64,000 nt of DNA from Desmonostoc vinosum HA7617-LM4. Its GTDB lineage: Bacteria; Cyanobacteriota; Cyanobacteriia; Cyanobacteriales; Nostocaceae. Of the stretch, positions 19,481 through 29,138 are shown piece after piece (position 1 is the first letter of the stretch; each line of letters begins with the position of its first letter). A program made the position numbers and the translations under genes. The DNA lies in the NCBI GenBank assembly GCA_019359515.1, contig JAHHHC010000008.1, positions 1 through 64,000 on the forward strand. Direction: 5' to 3'. Below the pieces are notes generated by a model, which saw nothing but the letters and a program-made list of their open reading frames with translations, searched no databases and had not been told where the DNA came from.

Positions 19481-21691
19481 CTATTCCCTATTCCCAACGA
19501 CTAATGACTCTTTCGTTGACGTATACGCACGTACTACGTTTTTAATAATTACTAAACCAACTTCTCCTGCTAGAGTCATAATGGACTCTGGATGAAATTG
19601 AACGGCGGCGATGGGAAGTGTCTGATGTTCAATTGCCATAATTACATCGTCGTCAGAAATTGCCGTGATTTTAAGTGCTTGTGGCAATCTTTGTGGCAGA
19701 GCAAATAATGAATGATATCTACCAACTGCAAAGGATTGTGGCAGGTCTTTGAACATCACAGAATCAGAATCGGTGACGAAAATCCGGGAGGATTTGCCAT
19801 GCTGGGGATAGTTAAGAACTCCTAACTCTCCACCAAAAGCTTCTACTATCCCTTGCAGTCCCAAGCAAACGCCGAATAAGGGAATTTGACGACGCACACA
19901 GGCGTTGACGGTCTGTGGTACTCTAAAATCATTTGGTCTACCAGGGCCGGGCGATAAGACTACTAAATCAGGGCGTTCTGTGTCAAATAGGGATTCACAA
20001 AAGCCATGACGTAGTGTGGTGACGCTGACACCAGTTTGTCTGATGTAATTGGCTAGTGTATGTACAAATGAGTCTTCATGGTCAATTAGGAGAATGCGTT
20101 TGCTGTGTTTGATATCTGGGTAGGATTGATTCGATTTTGGAGAACTGTACTCATCGGTTTTCGTATTCGTTTGCTGGGCACGACGAATCGTTTCAAATGC
20201 AGCAGCAGCTTTAGTAATTGTTTCTTGTTCTTCTGCGGAGGGTACGGAATCATATAGAACAGTAGCACCAACTCGTACTTGAGCGATCGCATCTTTCAAG
20301 CGAATTGTTCTCAAAGTTAAGCCTGTGTTTAAATTTCCATTGAAATTTAAATAACCAACTGCCCCACCATACCAACGACGGGCGCTACGTTCGTGCTGTT
20401 CGATAAACTCAATTGCAGCCCTTTTGGGTGCGCCTGTAACTGTGACTGCCCAAGTATGACTAAGAAATGCATCTAAGGCATCAAATTCTTTCCGCAGTAT
20501 TCCTTCTACATGATCTACTGTATGGATGAGGTGACTGTATAATTCGATTTGCCGACGCCCAATGACTCTAACTGAACCAGGTTCACAAATGCGAGATTTG
20601 TCATTGCGGTCTACGTCTGTACACATGGTCAACTCGGCTTCATCTTTGTGTGAGTTGAGCAAGGAACGAATTTGTACCGCATCGTCGATTGCATCCTGTC
20701 CTCTACTAATCGTGCCACTAATCGGACAAGTTTCGATACGTCTGCCTTCCACCCGCACAAACATTTCTGGCGATGCACCAATGAGGTATTCTCCACCAAG
20801 ATTAAAAATGAATCCGTAAGGACTGGGATTGATTTGTTTTAAGGTTTTAAATAGCTGACTGGGTGGTTGTTGGCAAGGTGTCAAAAAGTTTTGACTAGGA
20901 ACAACTTCAAATAAATCACCCCGACGGAAGTAATCGAGTGCTTTTTCTACTAGCTTTGCATATTCTCCCTTTTGATGATCAGCAGTTTGAGTTGGTAGGA
21001 GTCGCTTGCCTCGATAATCAATAGATTCACCTGTGCGTGGTAAATTATTGGTGCTACCATGCACTGTTTCAAATTCATATCGTAGACAAAATGCACGTTG
21101 TTGGTAGTAGTCTACAATTACTAATTCATCAGGTAAGTAAAGTACTAAATCACGCTGGTCTGTGGGACGTTCTAGACGCTGAGAAATAGGTTCAAATTGA
21201 AATACTAAGTCGTAACCAAATGCACCGTATAACCCTAGATGCTCATCTTCTGAGCTAGAGAAAATATGTAAGATTTCACGAATAACTGTAAAAGCTGAAG
21301 GTTGTTTACTACGTTCTTCTTCGGCAAAAAATTTTTGAGTTTGTTTGATAGATCCGGTGATACAATTATTTTTTTGAGTGACTGATTGGAGTTGTTGCGA
21401 CTGCGATAGATGTTCTAAAAATAATGGTAAGAGAACCTGACCGCGATCGCTAAGCGCTGTGATGGTGAAACAGTTATCCCGTGTTGTCAATTCCAATGGT
21501 GGATTAAAAAATCCTATTGCCCATCTCTTATAACGTCCTGGGTATTCGTAGCTGCTATTAAGTAATCCTCCACGCTGCGAATTCAAATGAAACAGAATAT
21601 CTTCAAGGGCGCTGCCCATCTTCAATTCAGTTACAGAACGAGATACAAAAACGCCGCTCAGAGTTGTATAATAATGAGAATTAATCATCAT
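19481..21691 (-). CDS. trpE: Fused anthranilate synthase (TrpE-TrpG)
   Basis: The 736-residue protein is a fusion. Residues about 1-510 form the chorismate-binding component (SPEMFVRVEGRRIETCPISG, TMCTDVDRNDKSRICEPGSV, GAPKRAAIEFIE). Residues about 535-725 form the class I glutamine amidotransferase, with nucleophile motif FGVCLGLQG and AVQFHPESIM. It makes anthranilate from chorismate and glutamine. One-chain anthranilate synthases of this kind are known in cyanobacterial scytonemin loci and in some alpha-proteobacteria. The last residues run into a heptad spacer. It separates the ebo genes from trpC. Confidence 0.93.
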   Translation of the reverse strand: MMINSHYYTTLSGVFVSRSVTELKMGSALEDILFHLNSQRGGLLNSSYEYPGRYKRWAIGFFNPPLELTTRDNCFTITALSDRGQVLLPLFLEHLSQSQQLQSVTQKNNCITGSIKQTQKFFAEEERSKQPSAFTVIREILHIFSSSEDEHLGLYGAFGYDLVFQFEPISQRLERPTDQRDLVLYLPDELVIVDYYQQRAFCLRYEFETVHGSTNNLPRTGESIDYRGKRLLPTQTADHQKGEYAKLVEKALDYFRRGDLFEVVPSQNFLTPCQQPPSQLFKTLKQINPSPYGFIFNLGGEYLIGASPEMFVRVEGRRIETCPISGTISRGQDAIDDAVQIRSLLNSHKDEAELTMCTDVDRNDKSRICEPGSVRVIGRRQIELYSHLIHTVDHVEGILRKEFDALDAFLSHTWAVTVTGAPKRAAIEFIEQHERSARRWYGGAVGYLNFNGNLNTGLTLRTIRLKDAIAQVRVGATVLYDSVPSAEEQETITKAAAAFETIRRAQQTNTKTDEYSSPKSNQSYPDIKHSKRILLIDHEDSFVHTLANYIRQTGVSVTTLRHGFCESLFDTERPDLVVLSPGPGRPNDFRVPQTVNACVRRQIPLFGVCLGLQGIVEAFGGELGVLNYPQHGKSSRIFVTDSDSVMFKDLPQSFAVGRYHSLFALPQRLPQALKITAISDDDVIMAIEHQTLPIAAVQFHPESIMTLAGEVGLVIIKNVVRAYTSTKESLVVGNRE

Positions 21692-21986
21692 AGGGAATAG
21701 GGAGTGGGGAGTGGGGAGTGGGGAGTAGGGAAGAGGTATATTTATACCCTCGTTCTGTAATTCATTATATGATTGTCTAGTTTTTAATTTCTAATTAAAT
21801 ATAGATAAAGGCCTAATACAAGTGGTTCATTTCTTAATTAAGTTTACTCAATATGACACAACTTAATAAATGAATAATTTTTTGATACAGCTATCAATTT
21901 ATTTGCTTTTCATTCAAGACACTCACAAAGGTATAAAGATCTCTTCCCCTATTCCCTACACTTCGACTCCGCTCAGTACAAGCTCC
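21692..21986. other. Spacer between eboF and trpE
   Basis: It holds GGGAGTGGGGAGT heptad repeats at 21696-21735, an AT-rich middle and CCCTATTCCCTACACTTCGACTCCGCTCAGTACAAG near 21945-21985. There is no gene. As the largest gap between ebo and trp genes, it could hold a second promoter for trpECAB-aroF, but no clear promoter was seen. Confidence 0.5.
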
Positions 21987-23369
21987 CTACTGCCTACTTC
22001 CCATTAAATCATAGAGAATAAGTTGACAAACATTGATCGCTTGGATTGATGAAGAATCTCGCAAGTGAGTTGATTTACTAATCAATAACGGCCCTTCAAC
22101 CGGGGAAGACGGAAGACAACCGTGAGAACCACGTACTAAAGAAGCATCTAAAGGAATGACATCCATCAAGTAGCGAAAACCTAACTGTTTTTTGAGCAGT
22201 GTCAAACCGATTTTGAATTGGGGAAATTTGATTTGGGGGTCGAGAAAAAGTTCTACAGGATCATAACCAGGTTTGCGATGAATATCTACCGTGGTAGCGA
22301 AATCAGGGGCACGCTGATCATTTAGCCAGTAATAATAAGTAAACCAAGCATTTGGTTGAGCTACTGCTATCAACTCTCCTGAACGAGAATGGCCCAAACC
22401 GGAGGCTGATTTTTCGGTATCATCCAACACATAGGCAACTCCTACAGTTTCTTCTAAAAGCGATCGCACTTTCGGGATATAAAAAGGATCATTGACATAA
22501 ACATGGGCAATTTGATGATCTGCGACAGCAAAAGCTTTACTAGCACCAGCATCTAATAGTTCGCGTCCTAATTCTTCGCGTATCGTCAGTAAACCATGTT
22601 CGCGGAGGATGCGATTGAGATGAATGGGTTGGGATACTGGTGTAATCCCGTATTCTGACAAGATGATAACTTGAGCGCCTTGATTTTCATAGTATTGAAT
22701 CAAATCGCCACAAATGGTATCAATTTCTTGTAAGTCTGACGCTATTTTGTTCACATCAGGGCCATATTTTTGTAAGCAGTAGTCCAGATGCGGCAAATAG
22801 ACGAGTGTCAAAGTGGGATGATGGGATTCTTCCAACCATTTTGCTGATTCTGCAATCCATTGGCTAGAACGAATCGATGTATTGGGGCCCCAGAAATTGA
22901 ATAAAGGGAACTGACCTAGTTTAGCTTGGAGATGCGATCGCAGATTTCCTGGTTGTGTATAAATATCGGGAATTTTTCTACCATCAGCAGGATACATTGG
23001 TCTAGGCGTGACTGCGTAGTCTACCGTAGAGTGCATATTATACCACCAAAACAAGTTAGCACAAGTAAAGCTAGGATCAAGTGCTTTGGCAATATCCCAT
23101 ATCTTGGGAGCCTGAACCAGCCGATTAGATTGTCGCCAAAATTTAATCTCACACTCATCTCGAAAGTACCAACCATTGGCAACAATTCCATGTTCACTAG
23201 GTAGTTTACCCGTGAGATAAGTTGCTTGCATCGTACAAGTAACAGCAGGTAACACAGGTTCTATCGATACCACTTTTCCGGTAGATGCCCAACGGGACAA
23301 CAAAGGTGTATGCTCTCCCAATAGACTTGGTGTTAATCCCACTACATTGAGAACAACTGTTTTTTGCAT
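21987..23369 (-). CDS. eboF: EboF, phosphodiesterase/nucleotide pyrophosphatase-family protein
   Basis: The 460-residue protein belongs to the alkaline-phosphatase superfamily (type I phosphodiesterase/NPP). Motifs are VTCTMQATYLTGKLPSEHG (nucleophile region), LVYLPHLDYCLQKYGPD and ILSEYGITPV, which carry the metal-binding Asp and His residues. Members hydrolyse phosphodiester or pyrophosphate bonds; the Ebo substrate is not established. It is the last ebo gene here and lies 360 bp after eboE. The ebo set was first linked to scytonemin as a satellite cluster, and its loss affects movement of the monomer to the periplasm. Confidence 0.88.
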   Translation of the reverse strand: MQKTVVLNVVGLTPSLLGEHTPLLSRWASTGKVVSIEPVLPAVTCTMQATYLTGKLPSEHGIVANGWYFRDECEIKFWRQSNRLVQAPKIWDIAKALDPSFTCANLFWWYNMHSTVDYAVTPRPMYPADGRKIPDIYTQPGNLRSHLQAKLGQFPLFNFWGPNTSIRSSQWIAESAKWLEESHHPTLTLVYLPHLDYCLQKYGPDVNKIASDLQEIDTICGDLIQYYENQGAQVIILSEYGITPVSQPIHLNRILREHGLLTIREELGRELLDAGASKAFAVADHQIAHVYVNDPFYIPKVRSLLEETVGVAYVLDDTEKSASGLGHSRSGELIAVAQPNAWFTYYYWLNDQRAPDFATTVDIHRKPGYDPVELFLDPQIKFPQFKIGLTLLKKQLGFRYLMDVIPLDASLVRGSHGCLPSSPVEGPLLISKSTHLRDSSSIQAINVCQLILYDLMGSRQ

Positions 23370-23726
23370 AAAAACGAACCTTTAGTAATACTTTGTCAAG
23401 CTAAACCCCACAGCTAAATAGCCCACAACAAAACACCTGCCATAAAAATAAAGAACAGAGTTCCTTGTGAACGCAGTTCATGGAATCTCTTACAAAAATC
23501 CTTCTTTGCGTTCTCTTCTCTGCGTCTCTGTCTTGAAAAGTTGAGCCACTGCGTTGGACGGGTTCCCCGGCAGCCGCGCAAGTGGCGTTCCTACGGAGGG
23601 AAACCCTCCTTCTCCTGACGGAGACGCTACGCGAACAGAACTTTTCGCTGCGCCTCTGCGTGTTAGCGTTCGCGAAGCGTCTCGTAGAGAAGCGGGGCGT
23701 AGCCCGATAAAAAATATTTATACTTA
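23370..23726. repeat. Repeat-rich spacer between eboE and eboF
   Basis: The region carries GGAGGGAAACCCTCC, GACGGAGACGCTACGCGAACAG and GCGTTCGCGAAGCGTCTCGTAGAGAAGCGGGGCGTAGCCCG (23666-23710). The last string returns in reverse orientation inside the element at 46040-46173. A minus-strand frame of 119 codons crosses the region but reads only repeat, so it is not called a gene. Confidence 0.75.
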
Positions 23727-24953
23727 TTAATTCCCCATTCCCAAAACAGCCATCACCCACTCATACTCACGCTGAATCGATGCTAATAAATCCAATTTCA
23801 TCTGTTGCGGTAGAACTTCCCAGGTATAAGTTTCAATTTCTAGATGAGTGCAAGTATAGTCCTGGTGTAGTAGATTTAGCACAGTTACAATATCATCTTG
23901 CGTAGATTGCAACAGTTGATAATCGCGGATAAAAATAGGTACATGAAAGTGAATTCGCCACTGTTGAGCGTTAGTATCTGCTAAGTGAGGTAAGGCACTT
24001 TCTAAGTCTGAATAGCGAAATAGTTCGTGATTATTTTTGCGAGCAATTACTTGATGTAAATACGTAGATTCCGCGAATTGACGTAAACGCTCTGCTACTA
24101 AATAGCGCTGCTCAACATCTGCCAGCGATGCTTGCAACGCAGCACTGATTTGAATTTTGCCAATTTGAATACCAGCAGTTTGAAACTGTTGAAAAACCGA
24201 GATTGGATTTTCATACTCGACAGCAAAATGACAAGTGTCGTAACAAATACGCACATGATTAAGTAAATGAGCCTCGGCAGTGTTTTGTGAAATTCCTAAA
24301 TGTTTTGCTAAATCAGCACCGCCAATAGGTAGCAAATACTTATGAAAATAATCAACTACTTCGGTAGCATTTTCAATTAACCCATCTGGTTCTGGTTCCA
24401 AATCCAGGTGTAATAGTTTTCCTTCCTCAGCATAAATCCGTACCATTTGAGCCACAACCCGTGCTATTTGGAGACTAGCACTCTCCATCGCCGATGCTTG
24501 TAAAAGTTGGTTTCCTTTAAACCAAGGTTTATAAGATAAAGGTAGCGTAGAAATGCTACCTTCCATATCATCTAGTAAAAGTTCTGCAAGGATATTAGTT
24601 AGTTGTATTGTGTAGTCTAAGCGCTCTTGTGTTAACCAATCTGGTGCATAAACCTGGTCTTTTACTACTTGTCCATGAAATTGCCCATAGGGAAAGCCAT
24701 TCAAGGTAAACACATAGAGGTCTTGGGCGCTCAACCATGACTGAAAGTGAGTTAAAGTATTTCCTTGCAGTAGTTGTCTAGCTGCAACCTCTGCTAACCG
24801 CAACCCAATACCGAAAGGTTGATTTGGTGCTAATCGGGTTTTGAGAGAGGGAATATACTGCTTTAAGTTGGCAAAGACATCATCCCAGTTTTCACCGGGA
24901 TGAATATTTGTGCAATAGGTTAAGTGAAAATTGTGGTTAGTTTCTATTTTCAT
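23727..24953 (-). CDS. eboE: EboE, xylose-isomerase-like TIM-barrel protein
   Basis: The 408-residue protein starts with a family-typical FHLTYCTNIHPGENW. It continues with motifs of a sugar-isomerase-like TIM barrel: LHLDLEPEPDG, VRICYDTCHFAVEYE and WRIHFHVPIFI, with His, Asp and Glu residues suited to binding a divalent metal. The ATG overlaps the eboD stop by four bases (ATGA), so the two are translationally coupled. Its substrate is unknown. The neighbouring sugar-phosphate cyclase EboD makes a cyclitol or sugar-phosphate substrate plausible, but this is inference. Confidence 0.88.
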   Translation of the reverse strand: MKIETNHNFHLTYCTNIHPGENWDDVFANLKQYIPSLKTRLAPNQPFGIGLRLAEVAARQLLQGNTLTHFQSWLSAQDLYVFTLNGFPYGQFHGQVVKDQVYAPDWLTQERLDYTIQLTNILAELLLDDMEGSISTLPLSYKPWFKGNQLLQASAMESASLQIARVVAQMVRIYAEEGKLLHLDLEPEPDGLIENATEVVDYFHKYLLPIGGADLAKHLGISQNTAEAHLLNHVRICYDTCHFAVEYENPISVFQQFQTAGIQIGKIQISAALQASLADVEQRYLVAERLRQFAESTYLHQVIARKNNHELFRYSDLESALPHLADTNAQQWRIHFHVPIFIRDYQLLQSTQDDIVTVLNLLHQDYTCTHLEIETYTWEVLPQQMKLDLLASIQREYEWVMAVLGMGN

Positions 24954-26218
24954 CTAACTTGAAGATAGGGAGTAGGGAGTGGGGAGTAGGGAGTAGGGGA
25001 AGAGAGATTTTCGTCTCTAAATTCGTCTTCATACAACAGGGATATTGCTTGCCTGTACAAAGATATATCTACCTCATGAACCTCTATTCCTTCCCCTACA
25101 CCTTGCAATAGCATCAAAGTTAATTCTCCACCCAAGTGTTCCCGAAATTCGGTCAAACCCTGGAATATACAACGAGGATGCCCTAGTTGGGATGATTTCT
25201 CAGTCAGTTCTGGAACGTACAATCTAAAACCTAGTGTTGATAGTGTCTTTAATATACGCCGCCACTCTGAGCGAGAAAGCAATCCTTTGAGGTAGGAATA
25301 GGTGCTATCCAAAGCAATACCGATCGCAACTGCTTCTCCATGTCGCAAGTTATAATCTGTCAGTTGCTCTAGTTTATGCGCTGCCCAATGACCAAAATCT
25401 AAAGGGCGAGATGAACCCATTTCAAAAGAATCACCACTAGTAGCAATATGATCTAAGTGTAGTTGGGCACATCGATAAATCAGCTGTTGCATACTGTCCA
25501 TATCATGACAGGCAAGCGCTGCACTGCGATCGCAGATAAAATCGAAGAAACGAGCATCTTTGATTAGCGCCACTTTAAGCGCCTCAGCAATTCCCGAACG
25601 CCAGTCACGGTCTTCTAGAGTAGTCAAGAAAGCAGAGTCATTGATAACTGCATAAGGCGGGGCAAAAGTGCCGAGAAAATTCTTTTTACCAAAGGCATTG
25701 ATGCCATTTTTTACTCCTACACCAGAATCATTTTGCGCCAGCACAGTAGTAGGAATACGGATAAGACGAATACCTCGGTGAGCAGTTGCCGCAGCGTATC
25801 CACCCAAGTCTAATACAGCACCACCCCCAACCGCTAACAGGTAGGAATGACGACATAATCCCGTTGTTTCAATGAGTTGGTGAATTTGCTCTACTAACTT
25901 AGGGTTATTCTTCGCAGCTTCTCCTGCGGGAACTATTATCGGCTCTGCGGCGAGTGTAAGTATTTCGGCATAAAATTGACTATACGCTGTTATTTGTTGC
26001 AACAGTTCTGGCCAGAATAGTAATAATCCCGCATCTACTACAGCGATTACTTTTTTTGGTTTTGCCTCTTTATCTGCTGTAATTATTTGCGCTAATGTGC
26101 GATTTTTGAGATTAAATAGATTATTAGTGAAGTGAATATCGTAGTGAAATGTAACTGAGATATTTTGAGAAATTGGTTGCAAATTTAATGCAGTTTTTTT
26201 GTTGATGTTGGTGAGCAT
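24950..26218 (-). CDS. eboD: EboD, 3-dehydroquinate-synthase-like sugar phosphate cyclase
   Basis: The 422-residue protein has the dehydroquinate-synthase fold. VVDAGLLLFWPEL, VPAGEAAKNNP, AVGGGAVLDLGGYAAAT, RIPTTVLAQNDSGVGVKNG and GIAEALKVALIKD bind NAD and metal. The segment FGHWAAHKLEQL holds a metal-ligand His. It is a distinct clade, not a housekeeping AroB, and its product is unknown. The last 17 residues (from SSPTPYSPLPTPY) are coded by the CCCTACTCCCCACT heptad repeat, so the natural C-terminus has apparently been lengthened by repeat spread. The stop overlaps the eboE start. Confidence 0.88.
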   Translation of the reverse strand: MLTNINKKTALNLQPISQNISVTFHYDIHFTNNLFNLKNRTLAQIITADKEAKPKKVIAVVDAGLLLFWPELLQQITAYSQFYAEILTLAAEPIIVPAGEAAKNNPKLVEQIHQLIETTGLCRHSYLLAVGGGAVLDLGGYAAATAHRGIRLIRIPTTVLAQNDSGVGVKNGINAFGKKNFLGTFAPPYAVINDSAFLTTLEDRDWRSGIAEALKVALIKDARFFDFICDRSAALACHDMDSMQQLIYRCAQLHLDHIATSGDSFEMGSSRPLDFGHWAAHKLEQLTDYNLRHGEAVAIGIALDSTYSYLKGLLSRSEWRRILKTLSTLGFRLYVPELTEKSSQLGHPRCIFQGLTEFREHLGGELTLMLLQGVGEGIEVHEVDISLYRQAISLLYEDEFRDENLSSPTPYSPLPTPYLQVR

Positions 26219-26258
26219 TTTTTGTTGATGTAGCAGTCCTATTTGGTGGTTTGATAAA

Positions 26259-27161
26259 TTAAACTTTATTTACATTTGCAGGTGTCTTCGTCCGATGGAT
26301 ATTTTTAACTGAACTATATTGGTCTGGATAAGATTTATTGATTTTTTCTTGAAAACAGCTTTGAGTAGTTTCAAATTCCGCAATTAATGCGGCTCGGTCT
26401 TTGTTTGCTACCATCTTTGCCAAACGACTATAAGTATTAGCTAAGGTATAAATTGCCTGACATCTCTCTTCTGTAGCTAGCATAATATCAACGCATAGAT
26501 GGGGGCTTTGAGAAAATAGGCGTTTGAGGATATCAATTTCTTGACGATAGCTTGGGGTTGACATTGTTAAGCTGCTTTCTATATCGATTCCAGATTGTGT
26601 TAAGAAAACACCAAGACTAAATCGATAAAAATGTTGGGTTGCTTGAATCACTACCATCATTTGGTCGTGTTCTTCAGGCGTACAGAAGATGATTTCTCCA
26701 CCTTGATTTTGCATAAAGTCTAATAACCATTGGAACGAATTATCATTTCGTCCTGAACATACTATTACTTTTTGTCCTAAGAAGGATTTGATACTTGGCC
26801 CAAACATGGGATGTAAACCCATTACAGCACCTGAATGGTATTCCAACATCGCTTGAGTTGGCTGAGTTTTGATACTTGTGATGTCACATAAAGCTGTTGT
26901 TGGGGCAAGGTATTTAGCTGCGCGTTTGATAACATCAACTGTATACTCAATGGGAACAGATACTAAGACTAATTCTGCTTTTCCCAGAAGTTGTTCTGCA
27001 TACTGCCAGTCTTCTTGTTCAAGAATACTAACTTGATGACCGACTGCTGAAAGTTGCTCTTTGAATAATCTTCCCATTCTGCCATGTCCACCAATAATGG
27101 TGATTTGTCGCGGTCTGAGGTGATTTGTTGTAGACTTAGTGGTTAATTTAGGAAAAGCCAT
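26259..27161 (-). CDS. tyrA: Prephenate/arogenate dehydrogenase
   Basis: The protein has 300 residues. An N-terminal NAD(P)-binding motif ITIIGGHGRMGRLF is followed by ELVLVSVPIEYT, LCDITSIKT, MGLHPMFGPS and QATQHFYRFSLG. The latter motifs are the prephenate-binding part. It turns prephenate into p-hydroxyphenylpyruvate, the keto acid that ScyA joins to indole-3-pyruvate. It lies between eboC and eboD, interleaving the aromatic and ebo gene sets. The N-terminus has a short hydrophilic lead (MAFPKLTTKSTTNHLRPRQ). Confidence 0.9.
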   Translation of the reverse strand: MAFPKLTTKSTTNHLRPRQITIIGGHGRMGRLFKEQLSAVGHQVSILEQEDWQYAEQLLGKAELVLVSVPIEYTVDVIKRAAKYLAPTTALCDITSIKTQPTQAMLEYHSGAVMGLHPMFGPSIKSFLGQKVIVCSGRNDNSFQWLLDFMQNQGGEIIFCTPEEHDQMMVVIQATQHFYRFSLGVFLTQSGIDIESSLTMSTPSYRQEIDILKRLFSQSPHLCVDIMLATEERCQAIYTLANTYSRLAKMVANKDRAALIAEFETTQSCFQEKINKSYPDQYSSVKNIHRTKTPANVNKV

Positions 27162-27164
27162 ATC

Positions 27165-27266
27165 AGTATTCGTAATTCGTAATGACGCGACGCTCCTGCG
27201 TCGCTAACGCTTCGCTAACGCTTCGCTATCGAGGACTCGCTACCGCTGCGCTAACGTAATTCGTAA
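27165..27266. repeat. Repeat cassette between eboC and tyrA
   Basis: The stretch GTATTCGTAATTCGTAATGA is followed by GCTAACGCTTCGCTAACG and TATCGAGGACTCGCTACC, ending GTAATTCGTAATTA. It is the same family as at 12629-12794 and 63009-63394. It reaches the TAA stop codon of eboC. Confidence 0.85.
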
Positions 27267-28160
27267 TTAAGTCACAGCAAAGATTTGCGCTAGTAACATT
27301 GAAATCGGCAGGAGAATCAAGACTAGTAACCCGTATGATAATCCTGCAAAACCCGCAGCCACAGCGGTATCTAAAACAATTAGTGACAATACGCCAGCCT
27401 TGACGGCGATGCGAATTTTTTCTGGAGTAGGTTGGCGTACAGCTTGCATAAAAGGCAATAAAACTCGAATAGCTAACAAAATTAAGAATGGTAATGCTGT
27501 GAAGACTTGATAGTTTGCTAACACCCCTAACCCTAAAAGTCCGGCAATTACTGCCACAATCAATAACAATGCTATTAGACCATTACTTTGCTTGGACACA
27601 TGTACTTCACCCCGACTCAGAGTAGTGATAGCAGCAATGTAAACCATGGGAATCAAAGCCAAAAACCAGTATTCTCCCACCATTGTTGATGAGACACTCA
27701 CGCCCAGTAATAAGTTACCACCACGGCAAACACCCATATTGATTGGGCCAAAAATCGGGTGATGCTTCCCTAAAGCATCGTATAATAAGGCAGTTGTTGC
27801 GATCGCAAAAGCCAAACTAGCACTTAACCACGAAACTTGAGCTGCTGCCATTATCCCTACACCTAACAGCAAACCTCCCAATAAAATTGCTCCCCAACGA
27901 GATGCCCTACCACTAGGAATAGGTCTTTCTGGTCGTTCTTGGGCGTCTAGTTCAGCATCAAATACATCATTAAATACGATTCCACCACCATATAAACCAG
28001 TGGTAGCTAACAGCAACCATGCCAACGGTAAAAGATTCACTTGGCTTTGTGAAGCCGCAAAGCCAGCCAAGATATCTGCCCAAGCAGTGATAATATTGGC
28101 AGGACGCATCAATTGCAGATATGCCCAGAAGCGATGAAGATTGAAAGTTACAGTGTTCAT
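27267..28160 (-). CDS. eboC: EboC, UbiA-family prenyltransferase-like membrane protein
   Basis: The 297-residue protein has about eight membrane helices and the UbiA first Asp-rich motif NDVFDAELDAQERPERPIPSGR (shown in two parts, NDVFDAELDAQ and RPERPIPSGR). The second Asp motif in the later loop is less clear. UbiA proteins move a prenyl group onto an aromatic or sugar acceptor inside the membrane. For EboC the acceptor is unknown; a role with a lipid-linked carrier for precursor export has been suggested. It starts 10 bp after eboB, so the two are co-translated. Confidence 0.88.
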   Translation of the reverse strand: MNTVTFNLHRFWAYLQLMRPANIITAWADILAGFAASQSQVNLLPLAWLLLATTGLYGGGIVFNDVFDAELDAQERPERPIPSGRASRWGAILLGGLLLGVGIMAAAQVSWLSASLAFAIATTALLYDALGKHHPIFGPINMGVCRGGNLLLGVSVSSTMVGEYWFLALIPMVYIAAITTLSRGEVHVSKQSNGLIALLLIVAVIAGLLGLGVLANYQVFTALPFLILLAIRVLLPFMQAVRQPTPEKIRIAVKAGVLSLIVLDTAVAAGFAGLSYGLLVLILLPISMLLAQIFAVT

Positions 28161-28170
28161 CTTGATTTAC

Positions 28171-29079
28171 TTACTCAATTAATGCGTATTTGCGGTGTGA
28201 CTCTACCAATGGTTGTTGTCCACGCAGCACGGAGTTATCATTAAACAACTGTCGTTGGTCAATAGGAGAAGGATTGAGCCAGTCTGACTCTTGCATTTGA
28301 CCACTTTGACCATAAGCTAAAAGAGCATTTTGATAACAAACTGCTTGCACAGCAATTTGAGATATGCCGCACTCCAACATTAATTGGGCAGTCTTGGGTA
28401 CAGCCAAAGGATCGCTAACACCCCAATCAGCACTACTATCTACAATGATGCGACTACTGCCATATTGGCGTACAATCTCTACCATACGAGCATTGCCCAT
28501 TTTGGTATGGGGATAAATTGTGAATGCTGCCCAAAAACCCCGCTCTAAAACTTCTGCAACTGTCTCTTCATTGTTATGGTCTACAATTACTTGTGATGGC
28601 TCTAACCCATGCTCAATGCAGACATCCATACTGCGACTCGTACCCGCTTTTTTATCGCGGTGCGGTGTATGAATCATTACTAGCATATTTAGTGTTTTTG
28701 CCAACTCTAGCTGAAGACGGAAGTATTTGTCTTCCGCTGGTGTCATATCATCGTAGCCGATTTCACCAATAGCAACTACACCTTCTTTACAGACATATAA
28801 AGGCAACAGTTCCATCACTTGTTCTGCTAAGGCTTCGTTATTAGCTTCTTTAGAGTTTAAGCCAATTGTGCAGTAATGTTTGATACCAAATTGAGCAGCC
28901 CGGAATCTTTCCCAACCAACCAAACTACTAAAATAATCTTGGAAAGAACCAACATTAGTGCGGGGTTGTCCTAGCCAAAATGCAGGCTCAATCACAGCTA
29001 CAATACCCGAACTCTGCATCCTCTGATAATCATCAGTAGTGCGCGAACTCATATGAACGTGGGGGTCAATAAACATCAT
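28171..29079 (-). CDS. eboB: EboB, TatD-like metal-dependent hydrolase
   Basis: The 302-residue TIM-barrel protein begins MMFIDPHVHMSSRTTDDY, with the HxH metal motif. It continues with AIGEIGYDD (Glu ligand), MLVMIHTPHRDK (His ligand) and IIVDSSADWG (Asp ligand). All expected metal ligands of the amidohydrolase superfamily are present, so it should be an active hydrolase. The substrate is unknown. It lies 90 bp after eboA and 10 bp before eboC. Confidence 0.88.
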   Translation of the reverse strand: MMFIDPHVHMSSRTTDDYQRMQSSGIVAVIEPAFWLGQPRTNVGSFQDYFSSLVGWERFRAAQFGIKHYCTIGLNSKEANNEALAEQVMELLPLYVCKEGVVAIGEIGYDDMTPAEDKYFRLQLELAKTLNMLVMIHTPHRDKKAGTSRSMDVCIEHGLEPSQVIVDHNNEETVAEVLERGFWAAFTIYPHTKMGNARMVEIVRQYGSSRIIVDSSADWGVSDPLAVPKTAQLMLECGISQIAVQAVCYQNALLAYGQSGQMQESDWLNPSPIDQRQLFNDNSVLRGQQPLVESHRKYALIE

Positions 29080-29138
29080 TTTTATACTCTTTGCGCCTCT
29101 GTGCGGCAGTCGCTACAACGGGGGGAACCCCGACGCGA

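Noticed and set aside
23401-23760. 119-codon minus-strand frame between eboE and eboF
   Set aside because: It is composed of dispersed palindromic repeats with Arg/Ser-rich translation and no family match.
24950-26218. EboD as a housekeeping 3-dehydroquinate synthase (AroB)
   Set aside because: Its neighbours are eboA-C, eboE and eboF, and it has the divergent cyclase motifs of the Ebo clade; a true aroB is expected elsewhere.
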